Counted from the first letter of the stretch, positions 16,048 through 24,417 are shown. The stretch: 35,460 bases of DNA from Clostridiaceae bacterium UBA6085 (GCA_002428605.1 DIXH01000021.1:1-35460), one strand, 5' to 3'. Numbers and translations are program-made. Notes: generated by a model from the letters alone, not told the origin.

Positions 16048-16083
16048 GAGGCGCGGACCTTCCGCAGCCTCTATTTTCTTGTT
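16048..16083 (+). terminator. Terminator after divIVA
   Basis: GAGGC-GCGG pairs with CCGC-A-GCCTC (9 bp with one bulged A), loop ACCTT, followed by TATTTTCTTGTT. The tail is imperfect but the stem is GC-rich. The tail runs into the -35 box of the lspA promoter. Confidence 0.7.
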
Positions 16084-16107
16084 AAGGGACCTGCCTTATG
16101 GTATAGT
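16079..16107 (+). promoter_or_regulatory. Promoter of the lspA unit (extended -10)
   Basis: TTGTTA (16079-16084), 17 bp, TATAGT (16102-16107), with TGG directly before the -10 box. The predicted start is near 16114. Confidence 0.7.
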
Positions 16108-16113
16108 ACCTAT

Positions 16114-16229
16114 GAGGGAAGACTGCAGGAAGTCCTGCACGACACAGAAACCTTTAAGCAAGCTTTTTTCAACGGTGCGAGAAAGCTTTGTTTGTCGTTG
16201 CACCAAAAAAGAAATCTTTGGAGGAATCT
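16114..16229 (+). promoter_or_regulatory. Foldable 5' leader of lspA
   Basis: About 115 transcribed, untranslated bases. A tight hairpin TGCAGG/CCTGCA (16124-16139) is followed by a larger fold. In that fold TTTTTT (16164-16169) and GGTGC (16174-16178) can pair with GCACC (16200-16204) and AAAAAA (16205-16210), competing with CAACG/CGTTG. I recognise no known riboswitch, T-box or PyrR site. A regulatory role is inference from the fold only. Confidence 0.4.
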
Positions 16230-16676
16230 ATGGCTTTACTTATAGTCATTATCGGCCTTGTACTGGATAGGATATCAAAGGCCTGGGCCATCGCCGTACT
16301 CAAGGGCGGCACGGGAATAACGGTGATCGAGGGCTTCTTCGACCTTGCATATCTTGAGAACAGAGGGGCAGCATTCGGAATATTCCAGGGGAAGGCATAT
16401 ATCCTTGCAGGAGCCACGACCCTTGTCATTCTCGGTATAATCATCAACTACATAAGGACTAAAAAAAGGACGGTCCTGTTCACTCTCAGCAATTCAATGA
16501 TAGTGGCCGGTGCCATAGGAAACCTTGTGGACAGGGTAAGGCAGGGGTACGTAGTTGACTTCATTGAGTGGCACTGGAAGACAAGCTACTATTTCCCCTC
16601 GTTCAATGTGGCTGACATGTTCATTACCGTTGGTACTGCACTTCTCATAATATATATCTTGAAGGAAGTTGATTAG
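16230..16676 (+). CDS. lspA: Lipoprotein signal peptidase LspA
   Basis: 148 aa with four membrane helices. It cleaves the signal peptide of prolipoproteins before the lipidated Cys. The conserved motifs are present: LDRISKAWA near the N-terminus, ENRGAAFGI, GAIGNLVDRVRQGYVVDFIEW and FNVADMFI. They carry the aspartates that form the aspartic-protease active site. ATG 16230 is used because GGAGG lies five bases upstream and the longer frame from 16188 has no ribosome site. It would process, among others, the serpin lipoprotein at the left edge. The order lspA-rluD-pyrR matches B. subtilis. Confidence 0.95.
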   Translation: MALLIVIIGLVLDRISKAWAIAVLKGGTGITVIEGFFDLAYLENRGAAFGIFQGKAYILAGATTLVILGIIINYIRTKKRTVLFTLSNSMIVAGAIGNLVDRVRQGYVVDFIEWHWKTSYYFPSFNVADMFITVGTALLIIYILKEVD

Positions 16677-16678
16677 AT

Positions 16679-17593
16679 TTGGAAGAGCTTCAGTTCCTGG
16701 CAAAGGAAGAGGACAACGGGAAAAGGCTTGACATATTCATTACGGAAGAGCTGAAGGACCTTTCAAGGTCCTATGTCCAGAAGCTTCTGGATGATGGACT
16801 CATTACGGTGGATGACAAGGACAGGAAGGCTTCATACAGGCTGAAGGGCACTGAGACCATACTCGTCTCTCTTCCCGAGCTCGATACCCTTGAAGTGGTA
16901 CCGAAGGACCTGCCAATAGATGTTGTCTATGAGGACCAGGACCTGCTTGTGGTTGACAAGCCCAAAGGCATGGTAGTGCACCCTGCCGTTGGAAACTATT
17001 CTGATACTCTTGTCAATGCCCTGCTTTTCCATATAAGGGACCTGTCAGGGATAAACGGGGTACTGAGACCGGGAATAGTGCACAGGATAGACAAGGATAC
17101 GACGGGACTTCTCGTTGTTGCCAAGAATGACAGGGCACACCAGCTCCTTTCCGGGCAGCTTAAGGACCATTCCATGGACAGGGAATATATTGCACTTTGC
17201 CACGGTAGCTTCAGGAGCGACGAGGGTACAGTCGATGCTCCCATGGCAAGGTCAAAGAAGGACAGGCTGAAGATGGGCATCGACAAGGATGGGAAACGTG
17301 CCGTTACTCACTGGAAGGTTATAGCCAGATACAAGGGCTGCACGCTTCTCAGGGTAAGGCTTGAAACCGGCAGGACCCACCAGATAAGGGTCCATATGGC
17401 ATCGGTCGGTCACCCGCTGGTCGGTGATTTCGTATACGGCACTAAAAGGGACAGGACGAATGGTCAGATGCTCCATGCAGCAAAGCTGGGGTTTGACGTT
17501 CCAGGAGGCAAAAGGCTTTCTTTCTGGAGACCTGTCCATGACGAATTCAGGGAATACCTGAAAAACCTAAAAAGGCAGGGGGGTGCGAAGTGA
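16679..17593 (+). CDS. rluD: RluD-family 23S rRNA pseudouridine synthase
   Basis: 304 aa. An N-terminal S4 RNA-binding domain (about 15-75; RLDIFITEEL, SYVQKLLDDGLITVD) is joined to the RluA/RluD catalytic domain. The catalytic Asp lies in GIVHRIDKDTTGLLVVAKND; RVRLETGRTHQIRVHMASVGHPLVGD is the second signature. It isomerises uridines of 23S rRNA helix 69 in RluD itself; the Bacillota orthologue YlyB is assumed similar. TTG 16679, two bases after the lspA stop, is the only plausible start: the frame is closed just upstream (TGA 16670) and the next Met lies inside the domain. Its ribosome site (GAAGGA) is weak and distant, suggesting coupling to lspA translation. Confidence 0.92.
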   Translation: MEELQFLAKEEDNGKRLDIFITEELKDLSRSYVQKLLDDGLITVDDKDRKASYRLKGTETILVSLPELDTLEVVPKDLPIDVVYEDQDLLVVDKPKGMVVHPAVGNYSDTLVNALLFHIRDLSGINGVLRPGIVHRIDKDTTGLLVVAKNDRAHQLLSGQLKDHSMDREYIALCHGSFRSDEGTVDAPMARSKKDRLKMGIDKDGKRAVTHWKVIARYKGCTLLRVRLETGRTHQIRVHMASVGHPLVGDFVYGTKRDRTNGQMLHAAKLGFDVPGGKRLSFWRPVHDEFREYLKNLKRQGGAK

Positions 17594-18126
17594 ATCTAAA
17601 ATCAAACCTTTTGGATGAAATGGCAATAAAGCGGGCGATTGCGAGGATTTCCCACGAAATAGTAGAAAAGAACAAGGGCGTTGAAGACATAGTCCTCATC
17701 GGGATCAAAAGAAGGGGAATGCCTCTTGCTGAGAGGATCGCAGAGAACATAAGGTCGTTTGAGGACACTTTGGTCCCTGTCGGAAGCGTAGACATCACGT
17801 TCTACAGGGATGACCTGGAGCAGAGCTATGAGATGCCCATGATAAAGGATGCTGCTATCGATGTCCAGATAAAGGGGAAGAAGGTCATCCTGGTGGATGA
17901 TGTCATATTCACCGGCAGGACAGTCAGAGCCGCCATCGATGCGGTATTCTCAAACGGAAGGCCCCAGAGCATCCAGCTTGCAGTCCTCATTGACAGAGGT
18001 CACAGGGAACTTCCGATAAGGGCCGACTACGTGGGAAAGAACATACCCACATCCAGGCAGGAGCTGATTCAGGTGGAGCTCATGGAAACTGACGGGAATG
18101 AAGCTGTAAAGCTTTATGAGCTTTAG
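17590..18126 (+). CDS. pyrR: PyrR: pyr attenuation regulator / UPRTase
   Basis: 178 aa. The PRPP loop is VILVDDVIFTGRTVRAAIDA (Asp103-Asp104), and IGIKRRGMPLAERIA and SVDITFYRDDLEQ are family signatures. PyrR binds pyr mRNA leaders in a UMP-dependent way to cause attenuation, and it also makes UMP from uracil and PRPP. GTG 17590 overlaps the rluD stop by four bases, with a G-rich ribosome site. No pyrimidine biosynthesis genes lie nearby, so any control would act in trans. Confidence 0.95.
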   Translation: MNLKSNLLDEMAIKRAIARISHEIVEKNKGVEDIVLIGIKRRGMPLAERIAENIRSFEDTLVPVGSVDITFYRDDLEQSYEMPMIKDAAIDVQIKGKKVILVDDVIFTGRTVRAAIDAVFSNGRPQSIQLAVLIDRGHRELPIRADYVGKNIPTSRQELIQVELMETDGNEAVKLYEL

Positions 18127-18135
18127 GAGAACAAG

Positions 18136-18921
18136 ATGAAGATAGTATCATGGAACGTAAACGGACTGAGGGCTATAACAAAGAAAGGATTCAGGGAAAA
18201 CGCAGTTTCTCTTGATGCAGACATACTGCTTATACAGGAAACCAAGATGCAGGAAAGCCAGCTTGAGGATGAACATCTTCTGAAGGAAATGGGCTACACC
18301 CTCCACATGCATTCAGCGCTCAGAAAAGGCTACAGCGGAGTCGCTGCCTACATAAGGGTACCTGTTGACAGCGTAAGGCTTGGTATAGGTATCCCTGATT
18401 ATGATGCCGAAGGCAGGGTCATAAGGATAGACAAGGGGGCAGTCACCCTGTTCAACATCTATTTCCCAAATGGAGGAAGCGGTGAGGAGAGGCTGGCTTA
18501 CAAGATGAGGTTCTATGAAGACCTTCTTCTCGAGTTCAGGTCCCTAAGGGAATCCGGCAGGAAGGTGATAATTACAGGCGACTTCAATGTTGCCCATAAT
18601 GAGATCGACCTCAAGAATCCAAAATCAAATGAAACCACCTCAGGATTTCTGCCTGTCGAGAGGGAGTGGTTCACAAGGCTCCTCTCATCAGGCTTCAGGG
18701 ATGTCTTCAGGGACAGGAACAGCGATACTGAAATATACACATGGTGGGACCAGAGGTTCAAGGCCAGGGACAGGAATGTGGGCTGGCGCATAGACTATTT
18801 CGTAGTCTCTGACAATGCTCTGGACATTGTAAGGGATACTGGAATACACAACGAATATTTTGGCTCTGACCACTGTCCAATTTCGCTGGTCATCGCCGAA
18901 GGAGAGAATGATGGATTATAA
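18136..18921 (+). CDS. exoA: Exodeoxyribonuclease III / AP endonuclease
   Basis: 261 aa, full length for the ExoIII/EndoIV-like EEP fold. It cuts DNA 5' of abasic sites and removes 3'-blocked ends in base-excision repair. Motifs in order: MKIVSWNVNGLRA, LLIQETKMQES (metal-binding Glu), GYSGVAAY, NIYFPNGGSGEERLAYKM, ITGDFNVAHNEIDL, YTWWDQRFKARDRNVGWRID and the terminal GSDHCPISL with the catalytic His. ATG 18136 follows TAGGAGA. Its 3' end overlaps the next gene by 11 bases. Confidence 0.96.
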   Translation: MKIVSWNVNGLRAITKKGFRENAVSLDADILLIQETKMQESQLEDEHLLKEMGYTLHMHSALRKGYSGVAAYIRVPVDSVRLGIGIPDYDAEGRVIRIDKGAVTLFNIYFPNGGSGEERLAYKMRFYEDLLLEFRSLRESGRKVIITGDFNVAHNEIDLKNPKSNETTSGFLPVEREWFTRLLSSGFRDVFRDRNSDTEIYTWWDQRFKARDRNVGWRIDYFVVSDNALDIVRDTGIHNEYFGSDHCPISLVIAEGENDGL

Positions 18922-20038
18922 GATCATAGCCACGTGTGCCTTCGGACTTGAGAATGTCACAGCGAGGGAGCTTAAGGACCTTGGATACGAAGACCTGAAG
19001 CTTGAAAATGGAAGAGTCATGTTCGAGGGTGATGAGATGGATATCGCGATATGCAACATCCACCTAAGGACGGCTGAAAGGGTGCTCATCTGCCTGTCTG
19101 AATTTGATGCGTTTTCCTTCGAGGAGCTTTATCAGGGGACCCTCGCAGTTGATTTTCCATCGATAGTGCCGCTTGACGGCAAGATGCACGTGACCGGGAA
19201 ATCTGTAAAGAGCACGCTTCATAGCGTCCCTGACTGCCAGAGCATCGTCAAGAAGGCAGTTGTTGACTCGATGAGGAAGACATACAGGAATGAACTGTTC
19301 CCTGAGGATGGTCCTGTATACAAGATAGAGGTCGGGATCCTCAAGGACAGGGTGACCCTGTCACTTGATACTTCAGGCCCAGGGCTCCATAAGCGAGGCT
19401 ACAGGGAAAGTTCAGGTACTGCTCCGCTCAAGGAGACGCTTGCAGCGGCACTTGTACTCATCGCAGGCTACAACGGCGAAAGGCCTCTGGTGGATCCGTT
19501 CTGCGGGTCTGGGACCATCCTTATAGAAGCTGCGATGATCGCGCAGAACATAGCGCCTGGAATCAACAGGTCCTTCGTGTCTGAGACCTGGCCAACCTTC
19601 CCCGCTGACATCTGGGAACAAGTGAGGGAGGGTGCCAAGCTGGCTGAGAAGAGAAGGAAGCTGTCTGTAACAGGCTATGACAATGACTCATATGTACTTA
19701 GCACAGCAAGGATCAATGCCAAGAAGGCCGGGGTCTTCGAAAACATATACTTCTACAAGGAGGATTTCAGGGGACTCACGATAAATGACAGGGATGTCAT
19801 ACTAATAACAAATCCACCTTACGGCGAAAGGATGGGCGAGGCTGATGAAGTCGCAGCATTAATGTCAAAGCTTGGCCGTGACAAGGCGAGGATGCAGGAT
19901 GCAGACTACTTCATACTATCCAGCATGGATGGCTTCGAGAAGGCATTCGGCAGAAAGGCCTCAAAAAACAGGAAGCTGTACAATGGAAGGATAATGACCT
20001 ACTATTACCAGTATTTCGCTGAAAAAAAGGTGACTTAG
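18911..20038 (+). CDS. ypsC: THUMP-domain 23S rRNA guanine-N2 methyltransferase (RlmL/YpsC type)
   Basis: 375 aa. An N-terminal ferredoxin-like plus THUMP RNA-binding region (about 1-155) is followed by a Rossmann methyltransferase domain. It holds LVDPFCGSGTILIEAAMIA (SAM site) and the catalytic TNPPYGERMGE. It corresponds to the RlmL half of E. coli RlmKL, which makes m2G2445 in 23S rRNA; the exact target here is inferred. ATG 18911 is chosen over 18908 because it stands six bases from AAGGAG, against three. A longer in-frame extension from 18860 lies inside exoA and lacks homology. Confidence 0.9.
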   Translation: MDYKIIATCAFGLENVTARELKDLGYEDLKLENGRVMFEGDEMDIAICNIHLRTAERVLICLSEFDAFSFEELYQGTLAVDFPSIVPLDGKMHVTGKSVKSTLHSVPDCQSIVKKAVVDSMRKTYRNELFPEDGPVYKIEVGILKDRVTLSLDTSGPGLHKRGYRESSGTAPLKETLAAALVLIAGYNGERPLVDPFCGSGTILIEAAMIAQNIAPGINRSFVSETWPTFPADIWEQVREGAKLAEKRRKLSVTGYDNDSYVLSTARINAKKAGVFENIYFYKEDFRGLTINDRDVILITNPPYGERMGEADEVAALMSKLGRDKARMQDADYFILSSMDGFEKAFGRKASKNRKLYNGRIMTYYYQYFAEKKVT

Positions 20039-21037
20039 ATGAAAAAGATCGCTGTGGTGTTCAATGGGGGCACCATTTCAATGAAGCTGGACCAGAAGCT
20101 GAAGGCAGCTGTTCCGACTCTTACCGGTGAGGAGATAATGAGCATGGTCACCGGTATTGAAGAGCATGCTGAGGTGGTATCACACAACTTCAGTTCGGTA
20201 CCAAGCCCTCATATGACAATAGACCGTATAATGGACCTGCAGGCTTATGTCACGAAGCTTCTGGAGGATGACAGCATATATGGCATAGTGATCACCCATG
20301 GTACGGACACACTGGAGGAGACAGCATATCTTCTTGACCTTACGATTGAGACCGAAAAGCCGATCATTGTAACCGGATCCATGAGGAGCGGTTCGGAGCT
20401 TGGCTATGACGGACCTTTCAACCTGGCCCAGGCCATTGTTGCAGCCTCATCGGATTCATCCATGGGGAGGGGTGTCCTTGTGTGCATGAATGGCGAGCTG
20501 CATTCCGCTTCTGAGGTCACCAAGGCCAATTCAATGGCTCTCAACGCTTTCAGGACGCCTTTATTCGGGCCGATTGGGATAATTGACAACAATAGTGTGA
20601 TATACTATAGGGTAGCGTCAGGCAGGCAATGCAGAAGCGTGTCGAAGGTAGAATCGAGGGTCTCACTTATCAAGGTCTGTGCCGGAATGGACTCCTCATT
20701 CATAAGGTTCTCTGTCGACAAGGGAGACAAGGGTATTGTGATCGAGGCCCTTGGAAGAGGCAACGTTCCTCCGCAGATGGTTGAAGGCATTAGGTATGCC
20801 CTGTCGAAAGGCGTGCCGGTGGTGATAGTCTCAAGATGCTACGAAGGAAGGGTTTACGAGAGCTACGGCTACGAGGGTGGAGGAAAACACTTAAGGACCA
20901 TGGGAGTGATATTCGGGGAGAGCCTGCCGGGCCAGAAGGCAAGGATAAAGCTGATGGTTGCGCTTTCGCTCTTCAATGACTTGAATGACGTGAGGGAATG
21001 GTTCGAGAAGGACCTTTATCCTCATATGTTGACGTAG
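20039..21037 (+). CDS. ansA: Type I (cytosolic) L-asparaginase
   Basis: 332 aa. It hydrolyses asparagine to aspartate and ammonia. The nucleophile motif is FNGGTIS (Thr12). The second-site motif is THGTDTLEETA (Thr89-Asp90), with the partner Lys162 in EVTKANS. ITGSMR-type wording appears as VTGSMRSGSELGYDGP. There is no signal peptide, so a cytosolic enzyme is expected. ATG 20039 directly follows the ypsC stop, with AAGG upstream. It is the last gene before a new promoter. A glutaminase or Glu-tRNA amidotransferase GatD role is less likely because there is no GatE neighbour. Confidence 0.92.
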   Translation: MKKIAVVFNGGTISMKLDQKLKAAVPTLTGEEIMSMVTGIEEHAEVVSHNFSSVPSPHMTIDRIMDLQAYVTKLLEDDSIYGIVITHGTDTLEETAYLLDLTIETEKPIIVTGSMRSGSELGYDGPFNLAQAIVAASSDSSMGRGVLVCMNGELHSASEVTKANSMALNAFRTPLFGPIGIIDNNSVIYYRVASGRQCRSVSKVESRVSLIKVCAGMDSSFIRFSVDKGDKGIVIEALGRGNVPPQMVEGIRYALSKGVPVVIVSRCYEGRVYESYGYEGGGKHLRTMGVIFGESLPGQKARIKLMVALSLFNDLNDVREWFEKDLYPHMLT

Positions 21038-21046
21038 GCCTTATGC

Positions 21047-21076
21047 TTGAACTTTGTGCCGCTGTGAAGCTATAAT
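21047..21076 (+). promoter_or_regulatory. Promoter of the yicC-remA-gmk-rpoZ-coaBC unit
   Basis: TTGAAC (21047-21052), 18 bp, TATAAT (21071-21076). The leader to the yicC ATG is about 20 bases. No hairpin terminator is visible after ansA, so read-through from upstream is also possible. Confidence 0.7.
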
Positions 21077-21103
21077 GTTTATAAACTTAAATCGGAGGAT
21101 CTC

Positions 21104-21982
21104 ATGATAAAAAGTATGACGGGCTTCGGAAGAGCCCTGGCCGATGACGGCAAGAGAAGCGTCATTGTGGAGCTTAAGGGAGTCAACCACAGATATTTCG
21201 ATGTCAACATAAGAATGCCAAAGAGCCTGTTCCCTCTGGAAGACAGGATAAGGAAGACACTCCAGGAATACATAACCAGGGGAAAGCTCGACATGTTCGT
21301 AACCTACAGGAACCATATCAAGGATGACCTTGAAGTCAAGTACAACGAATCCCTGGCAGGACGATATGCTTCTGTCCTGAAGAAGATGAGGGATGAACTC
21401 GGCCTTGTCGATGATGTTTCGGTTTCTCTTATCTCCAAGTTCCCTGACGTGGTCTACACTGAAGAGACCGAGGAGAACCTTGACGAGATATGGATACTTC
21501 TCGAAAGGGCAGTAAGGGATGCATCAGCCATAATGCAGGACATGAGACAGAAGGAAGGGGAGCTGTTGAAGCGGGACATGCTTCAGAAGGCTGATTCCAT
21601 CCTTGAAAAGCTTGAGATCATAAAGTCACGTGAGACTACCGTCATGCCGGCATACAGGGAGAAGCTGTTTGAAAGGCTCAAGGGCATAATGGACCAGATA
21701 CCGGTCGATGAGAACAGATTGGCTCTTGAAGTAGCAATGTATACCGACAGAGCCAGCATAGACGAAGAGATAACCAGGCTCTCAAGCCATATGGAGCAGT
21801 TCAGGTCATTCCTCCAAGAAGAGGAGCCTGTCGGAAGGAAGCTTGATTTCCTTGCTCAGGAGATGAACAGGGAAGCCAACACTATGGCATCCAAGTCGGT
21901 GGACATAACGATAACCAACACCGTCCTTGAAATAAAGAACGACATCGAAAAAATAAGGGAGCAGATGCAGAACATAGAGTGA
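21104..21982 (+). CDS. yicC: YicC/YloC-family endoribonuclease
   Basis: 292 aa. N-terminal YicC domain: IKSMTGFGRA, VELKGVNHRYFDVNIRMP, LEDRIRKTLQEYITRGKLDM. C-terminal DUF1732 domain: ALEVAMYTDRASIDEEITRL, then SHMEQFRSFL and GRKLDFLAQEMNREANTMASK. E. coli YicC has been reported to act on RNA (small-RNA turnover); the Bacillota role is less known. ATG 21104 follows CGGAGG. It heads the same yloC-remA-gmk-rpoZ-coaBC order as B. subtilis. Confidence 0.93.
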   Translation: MIKSMTGFGRALADDGKRSVIVELKGVNHRYFDVNIRMPKSLFPLEDRIRKTLQEYITRGKLDMFVTYRNHIKDDLEVKYNESLAGRYASVLKKMRDELGLVDDVSVSLISKFPDVVYTEETEENLDEIWILLERAVRDASAIMQDMRQKEGELLKRDMLQKADSILEKLEIIKSRETTVMPAYREKLFERLKGIMDQIPVDENRLALEVAMYTDRASIDEEITRLSSHMEQFRSFLQEEEPVGRKLDFLAQEMNREANTMASKSVDITITNTVLEIKNDIEKIREQMQNIE

Positions 21983-22014
21983 TGCATAGCTCTAATGAAC
22001 TTAAGGAGGTTCTC

Positions 22015-22290
22015 ATGGCTATAAAGCTTGTCAACATAGGGTTCGGGAACATAGTATCCGCCAATAAGCTGGTGGCGATAGTAAGCCCGGAATCAGCACC
22101 GATAAAGAGGATAATCCAGGAGGCAAGGGACAGGGGAATGCTCATCGACGCCACCTATGGAAGAAGGACCAGAGCCGTAATTATAACGGATTCAGACCAT
22201 ATCATACTCTCTGCGGTGCAGCCGGAGACTGTTGCACACAGGCTTCAGTCCATGGACGGCCAGATCGACGAGGTCGGCATAGATGAATAG
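22015..22290 (+). CDS. remA: RemA-like DNA-binding regulator
   Basis: 91 aa, full length for the DUF370/RemA family: LVNIGFGNIVSANKLVAIV, SPESAPIKRII, GMLIDATYGRRTRAVIITDS. In B. subtilis RemA forms rings that wrap DNA and activates matrix and osmoprotection genes. In this organism the targets are unknown and it may be a general regulator. ATG 22015 with AAGGAGGT (22003-22010) is far better than the in-frame start at 21979, which would add 12 residues lacking conservation. Its 3' end overlaps gmk by eight bases. Confidence 0.93.
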   Translation: MAIKLVNIGFGNIVSANKLVAIVSPESAPIKRIIQEARDRGMLIDATYGRRTRAVIITDSDHIILSAVQPETVAHRLQSMDGQIDEVGIDE

Positions 22291-22909
22291 AGGATTGCTA
22301 CTGGTCCTATCAGGACCTTCAGGTGCAGGCAAGGGTACAGTCTGCAGGGAATATACGGAAAAGCACTGTGACGTCTGGAACTCAGTGTCTGCAACGACGA
22401 GGCAGCCCCGTGCCGGGGAAGTCCACGGTGAAAGCTACTTTTTCTTAAGCCGTGAGGAATTCGAGAGAAGGATATCTGAAGACGATTTTCTCGAATATGC
22501 CGAGGTATACGGCAACTATTACGGTACCCCCCGTTCAGAGGTTGAAAGGAAGCTTTCCGAAGGAATCGACGTCATACTTGAGATAGATATCCAGGGAGCT
22601 CTGAATGTCCAGGAGAACACGGCCGAGGGAATATTCGTGTTCATACTCCCCCCCACCATGAGCGAGCTCAGGAAGAGGATAGTCGGAAGGGGCAGTGAGA
22701 CTCCGGAATCACTGATCACAAGGTTCAAGGCAGCCTTCGACGAGCTCAACTATGTTTCAAAGTACAATTACGCTATAATAAACAAGACAGTGGCAGAATC
22801 CTACGAGAAGCTCAGGAGCATCGTAGTTGCCGAAAAATGTCGTGTAACCAGGATAAGCAAGGAACTAGTATCCTTGAAGGAGGAAAATTTTAATGCATTC
22901 AATGATTGA
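22283..22909 (+). CDS. gmk: Guanylate kinase
   Basis: 208 aa. It phosphorylates GMP to GDP with ATP. The P-loop is SGPSGAGKGT (residues 10-19). The GMP-binding region has SVSATTRQPRAGEVHGESYFF and DFLEYAEVYGNYYGT. LEIDIQGALNV and the lid arginines in RIVGRGSE follow, all in the normal order. ATG 22283 lies within the end of remA and is read from a GAGGTCGG site. It overlaps rpoZ by 17 bases. Placement before rpoZ is near-universal. Confidence 0.97.
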   Translation: MNRGLLLVLSGPSGAGKGTVCREYTEKHCDVWNSVSATTRQPRAGEVHGESYFFLSREEFERRISEDDFLEYAEVYGNYYGTPRSEVERKLSEGIDVILEIDIQGALNVQENTAEGIFVFILPPTMSELRKRIVGRGSETPESLITRFKAAFDELNYVSKYNYAIINKTVAESYEKLRSIVVAEKCRVTRISKELVSLKEENFNAFND

Positions 22910-23108
22910 ACCATCAGTGACAGAACTTCTCGAAAAGGTAGATAACAGGTACAGGCTTGTGACCGTTGCTGCAAGAAGGGCAAGGCAGATCCTTGACGGT
23001 AGCCCGCTCCTTACGGAATTTGACAGCAACAAGCCGCTTTCGATAGCTATAAACGAGGTAAATGAAGGTCTGATACATTACGAGACTCTGAAGGACGGAG
23101 TGAAGTAA
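22893..23108 (+). CDS. rpoZ: RNA polymerase omega subunit
   Basis: 71 aa. It assists assembly of the beta-prime subunit. Family segments are PSVTELLEKVDNRYRLVTVAA, then RRARQI and PLSIAINEVNEGLIHYE. ATG 22893 lies nine bases after GGAGG (22879-22883); a second in-frame ATG at 22902 is also possible. It starts within the end of gmk, so expression is probably coupled. Confidence 0.94.
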   Translation: MHSMIEPSVTELLEKVDNRYRLVTVAARRARQILDGSPLLTEFDSNKPLSIAINEVNEGLIHYETLKDGVK

Positions 23109-23109
23109 A

Positions 23110-24288
23110 TTGAAGAACGTGGTGATAGGTGTCACAGGGGGCATTGCCGCATACAAGGCCCTTGAGGTCGTGTCTGCGCTGAAGAAGCTTGGTATAGGAG
23201 TCGACGTAGCTATGTCGAAGTCAGCCCAGGAATTCGTGCGCCCGCTTTCTTTCCAGTCCCTTAGCCAGAACGCGGTCCTTACGGACATGTTCATGGAGCC
23301 GAAGGCCTGGGAGATAGCTCATATATCACTTGCGAAAAAGGCGGATGTATTCGCAATCGTGCCTGCCACAGCAAATATGATCGGGAAAATAGCAGGAGGA
23401 ATCGCCGACGATTTCATATCGACCTCAATTATGGCGACTGAAGCCAAAAAGCTCATAGCGCCTGCCATGAATACAAAGATGTTCGCAAATCCCATAGTCC
23501 AGGAGAATATCGCAAAGCTAAGGAGCCATGGCTACAGCTTTACCATGCCCGGATCAGGAAGGCTTGCATGCGGTGACGTAGGCGAAGGTAAACTTGCAAA
23601 CGTCCAGGATATCGTAGATGACATCCTAAGTCTGCTTTACCAAAGTAATGACTTTGAAGGCAAAAAGGTCCTGGTCACTGCGGGTGGAACTGTAGCTCCG
23701 ATAGATCCGGTAAGGCTCATAAGCAACAGGTCCTCAGGCAAGATGGGGATAAGCATCGCTGAAGCTGCAAGGGACAGAGGAGCGGATGTTACGCTGGTAT
23801 ACGGTGAAGTGTCGGTGCCTCTTCCTTCGGGAGTCAGGCTCATTGAAGCAAGGACAAACAGTGAGATGATGGATGCTGCGCTTTCCGTGTATGATAGCAT
23901 GGACTATGTCATAAAGGCGGCTGCGGTATCGGATTTCAAGGTCAGGAACTACTCGGAGACAAAGATAAAGAAGAAGGATGGTCCCATTGTCATTGAGCTC
24001 GAGAAGGATAACGATATCCTGCATGAGATGGGAATGAGGAAGAAGAGTCAGGTCCTGGTAGGATTTGCGGCGGAATCCCACGATATTGAAAAATATGCGA
24101 CAGATAAGCTGGAAAGGAAGAATCTGGACTTCATTGCAGCGAACGACATATCCGGCGGGAAGGTCTTCGGTGAAGACAGGAACTCCCTGGTGCTCTATTC
24201 AAGGGATGGAAGAAAGATACCCTTTGGAGACCTGAGCAAGAGGGAAACGGCCGACAGGCTGCTTGATGAGATCCTTAAAAAGGAATAG
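23110..24288 (+). CDS. coaBC: Bifunctional CoaBC (PPCS/PPCDC)
   Basis: 392 aa fusion that makes 4'-phosphopantetheine for CoA. The N-terminal CoaC flavin decarboxylase (1 to about 175) has VTGGIAAYKALEV, the active His71 in AHISLAK, PATANMIGKIAGGIADD, PAMNTKMF and the catalytic Cys154 in RLACGDVGEGKLA. The C-terminal CoaB ligase has VTAGGTVAPIDPVRLISNRS, KAAAVSDFKV and VGFAAES. TTG 23110 is one base after the rpoZ stop, with GGAG nine bases upstream. A hairpin terminator follows. Confidence 0.95.
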   Translation: MKNVVIGVTGGIAAYKALEVVSALKKLGIGVDVAMSKSAQEFVRPLSFQSLSQNAVLTDMFMEPKAWEIAHISLAKKADVFAIVPATANMIGKIAGGIADDFISTSIMATEAKKLIAPAMNTKMFANPIVQENIAKLRSHGYSFTMPGSGRLACGDVGEGKLANVQDIVDDILSLLYQSNDFEGKKVLVTAGGTVAPIDPVRLISNRSSGKMGISIAEAARDRGADVTLVYGEVSVPLPSGVRLIEARTNSEMMDAALSVYDSMDYVIKAAAVSDFKVRNYSETKIKKKDGPIVIELEKDNDILHEMGMRKKSQVLVGFAAESHDIEKYATDKLERKNLDFIAANDISGGKVFGEDRNSLVLYSRDGRKIPFGDLSKRETADRLLDEILKKE

Positions 24289-24294
24289 ACAGAT

Positions 24295-24328
24295 AAAGGA
24301 CCATGGAAACCTGGTCCTTTGAATTTTC
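24295..24328 (+). terminator. Terminator after coaBC
   Basis: A 9-bp perfect stem (AAAGGACCA with TGGTCCTTT), an 8-nt loop, then GAATTTTC. The stem is strong but the T-tract is short, so termination may be partial. Confidence 0.65.
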
Positions 24329-24359
24329 TCCCAATATTTCCTGATACTTCCTCCGGCAG

Positions 24360-24388
24360 TTCCTGCAGACCGGCCAAGGCTGTATAAT
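24360..24388 (+). promoter_or_regulatory. Probable promoter of the macro-CHAD pair
   Basis: A perfect TATAAT (24383-24388) has a poor -35 (TTCCTG at 17 bp). It lies 30 bases before the macro-domain gene start and after the coaBC terminator. Confidence 0.5.
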
Positions 24389-24417
24389 CTAAGTAGACAG
24401 TACAGGGAGGTGCAAGG

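Noticed and set aside
16033..16270. Two short plus-strand open frames between divIVA and lspA
   Set aside because: They cover the divIVA terminator, the lspA promoter and the leader. Neither has a convincing ribosome site or conserved look.
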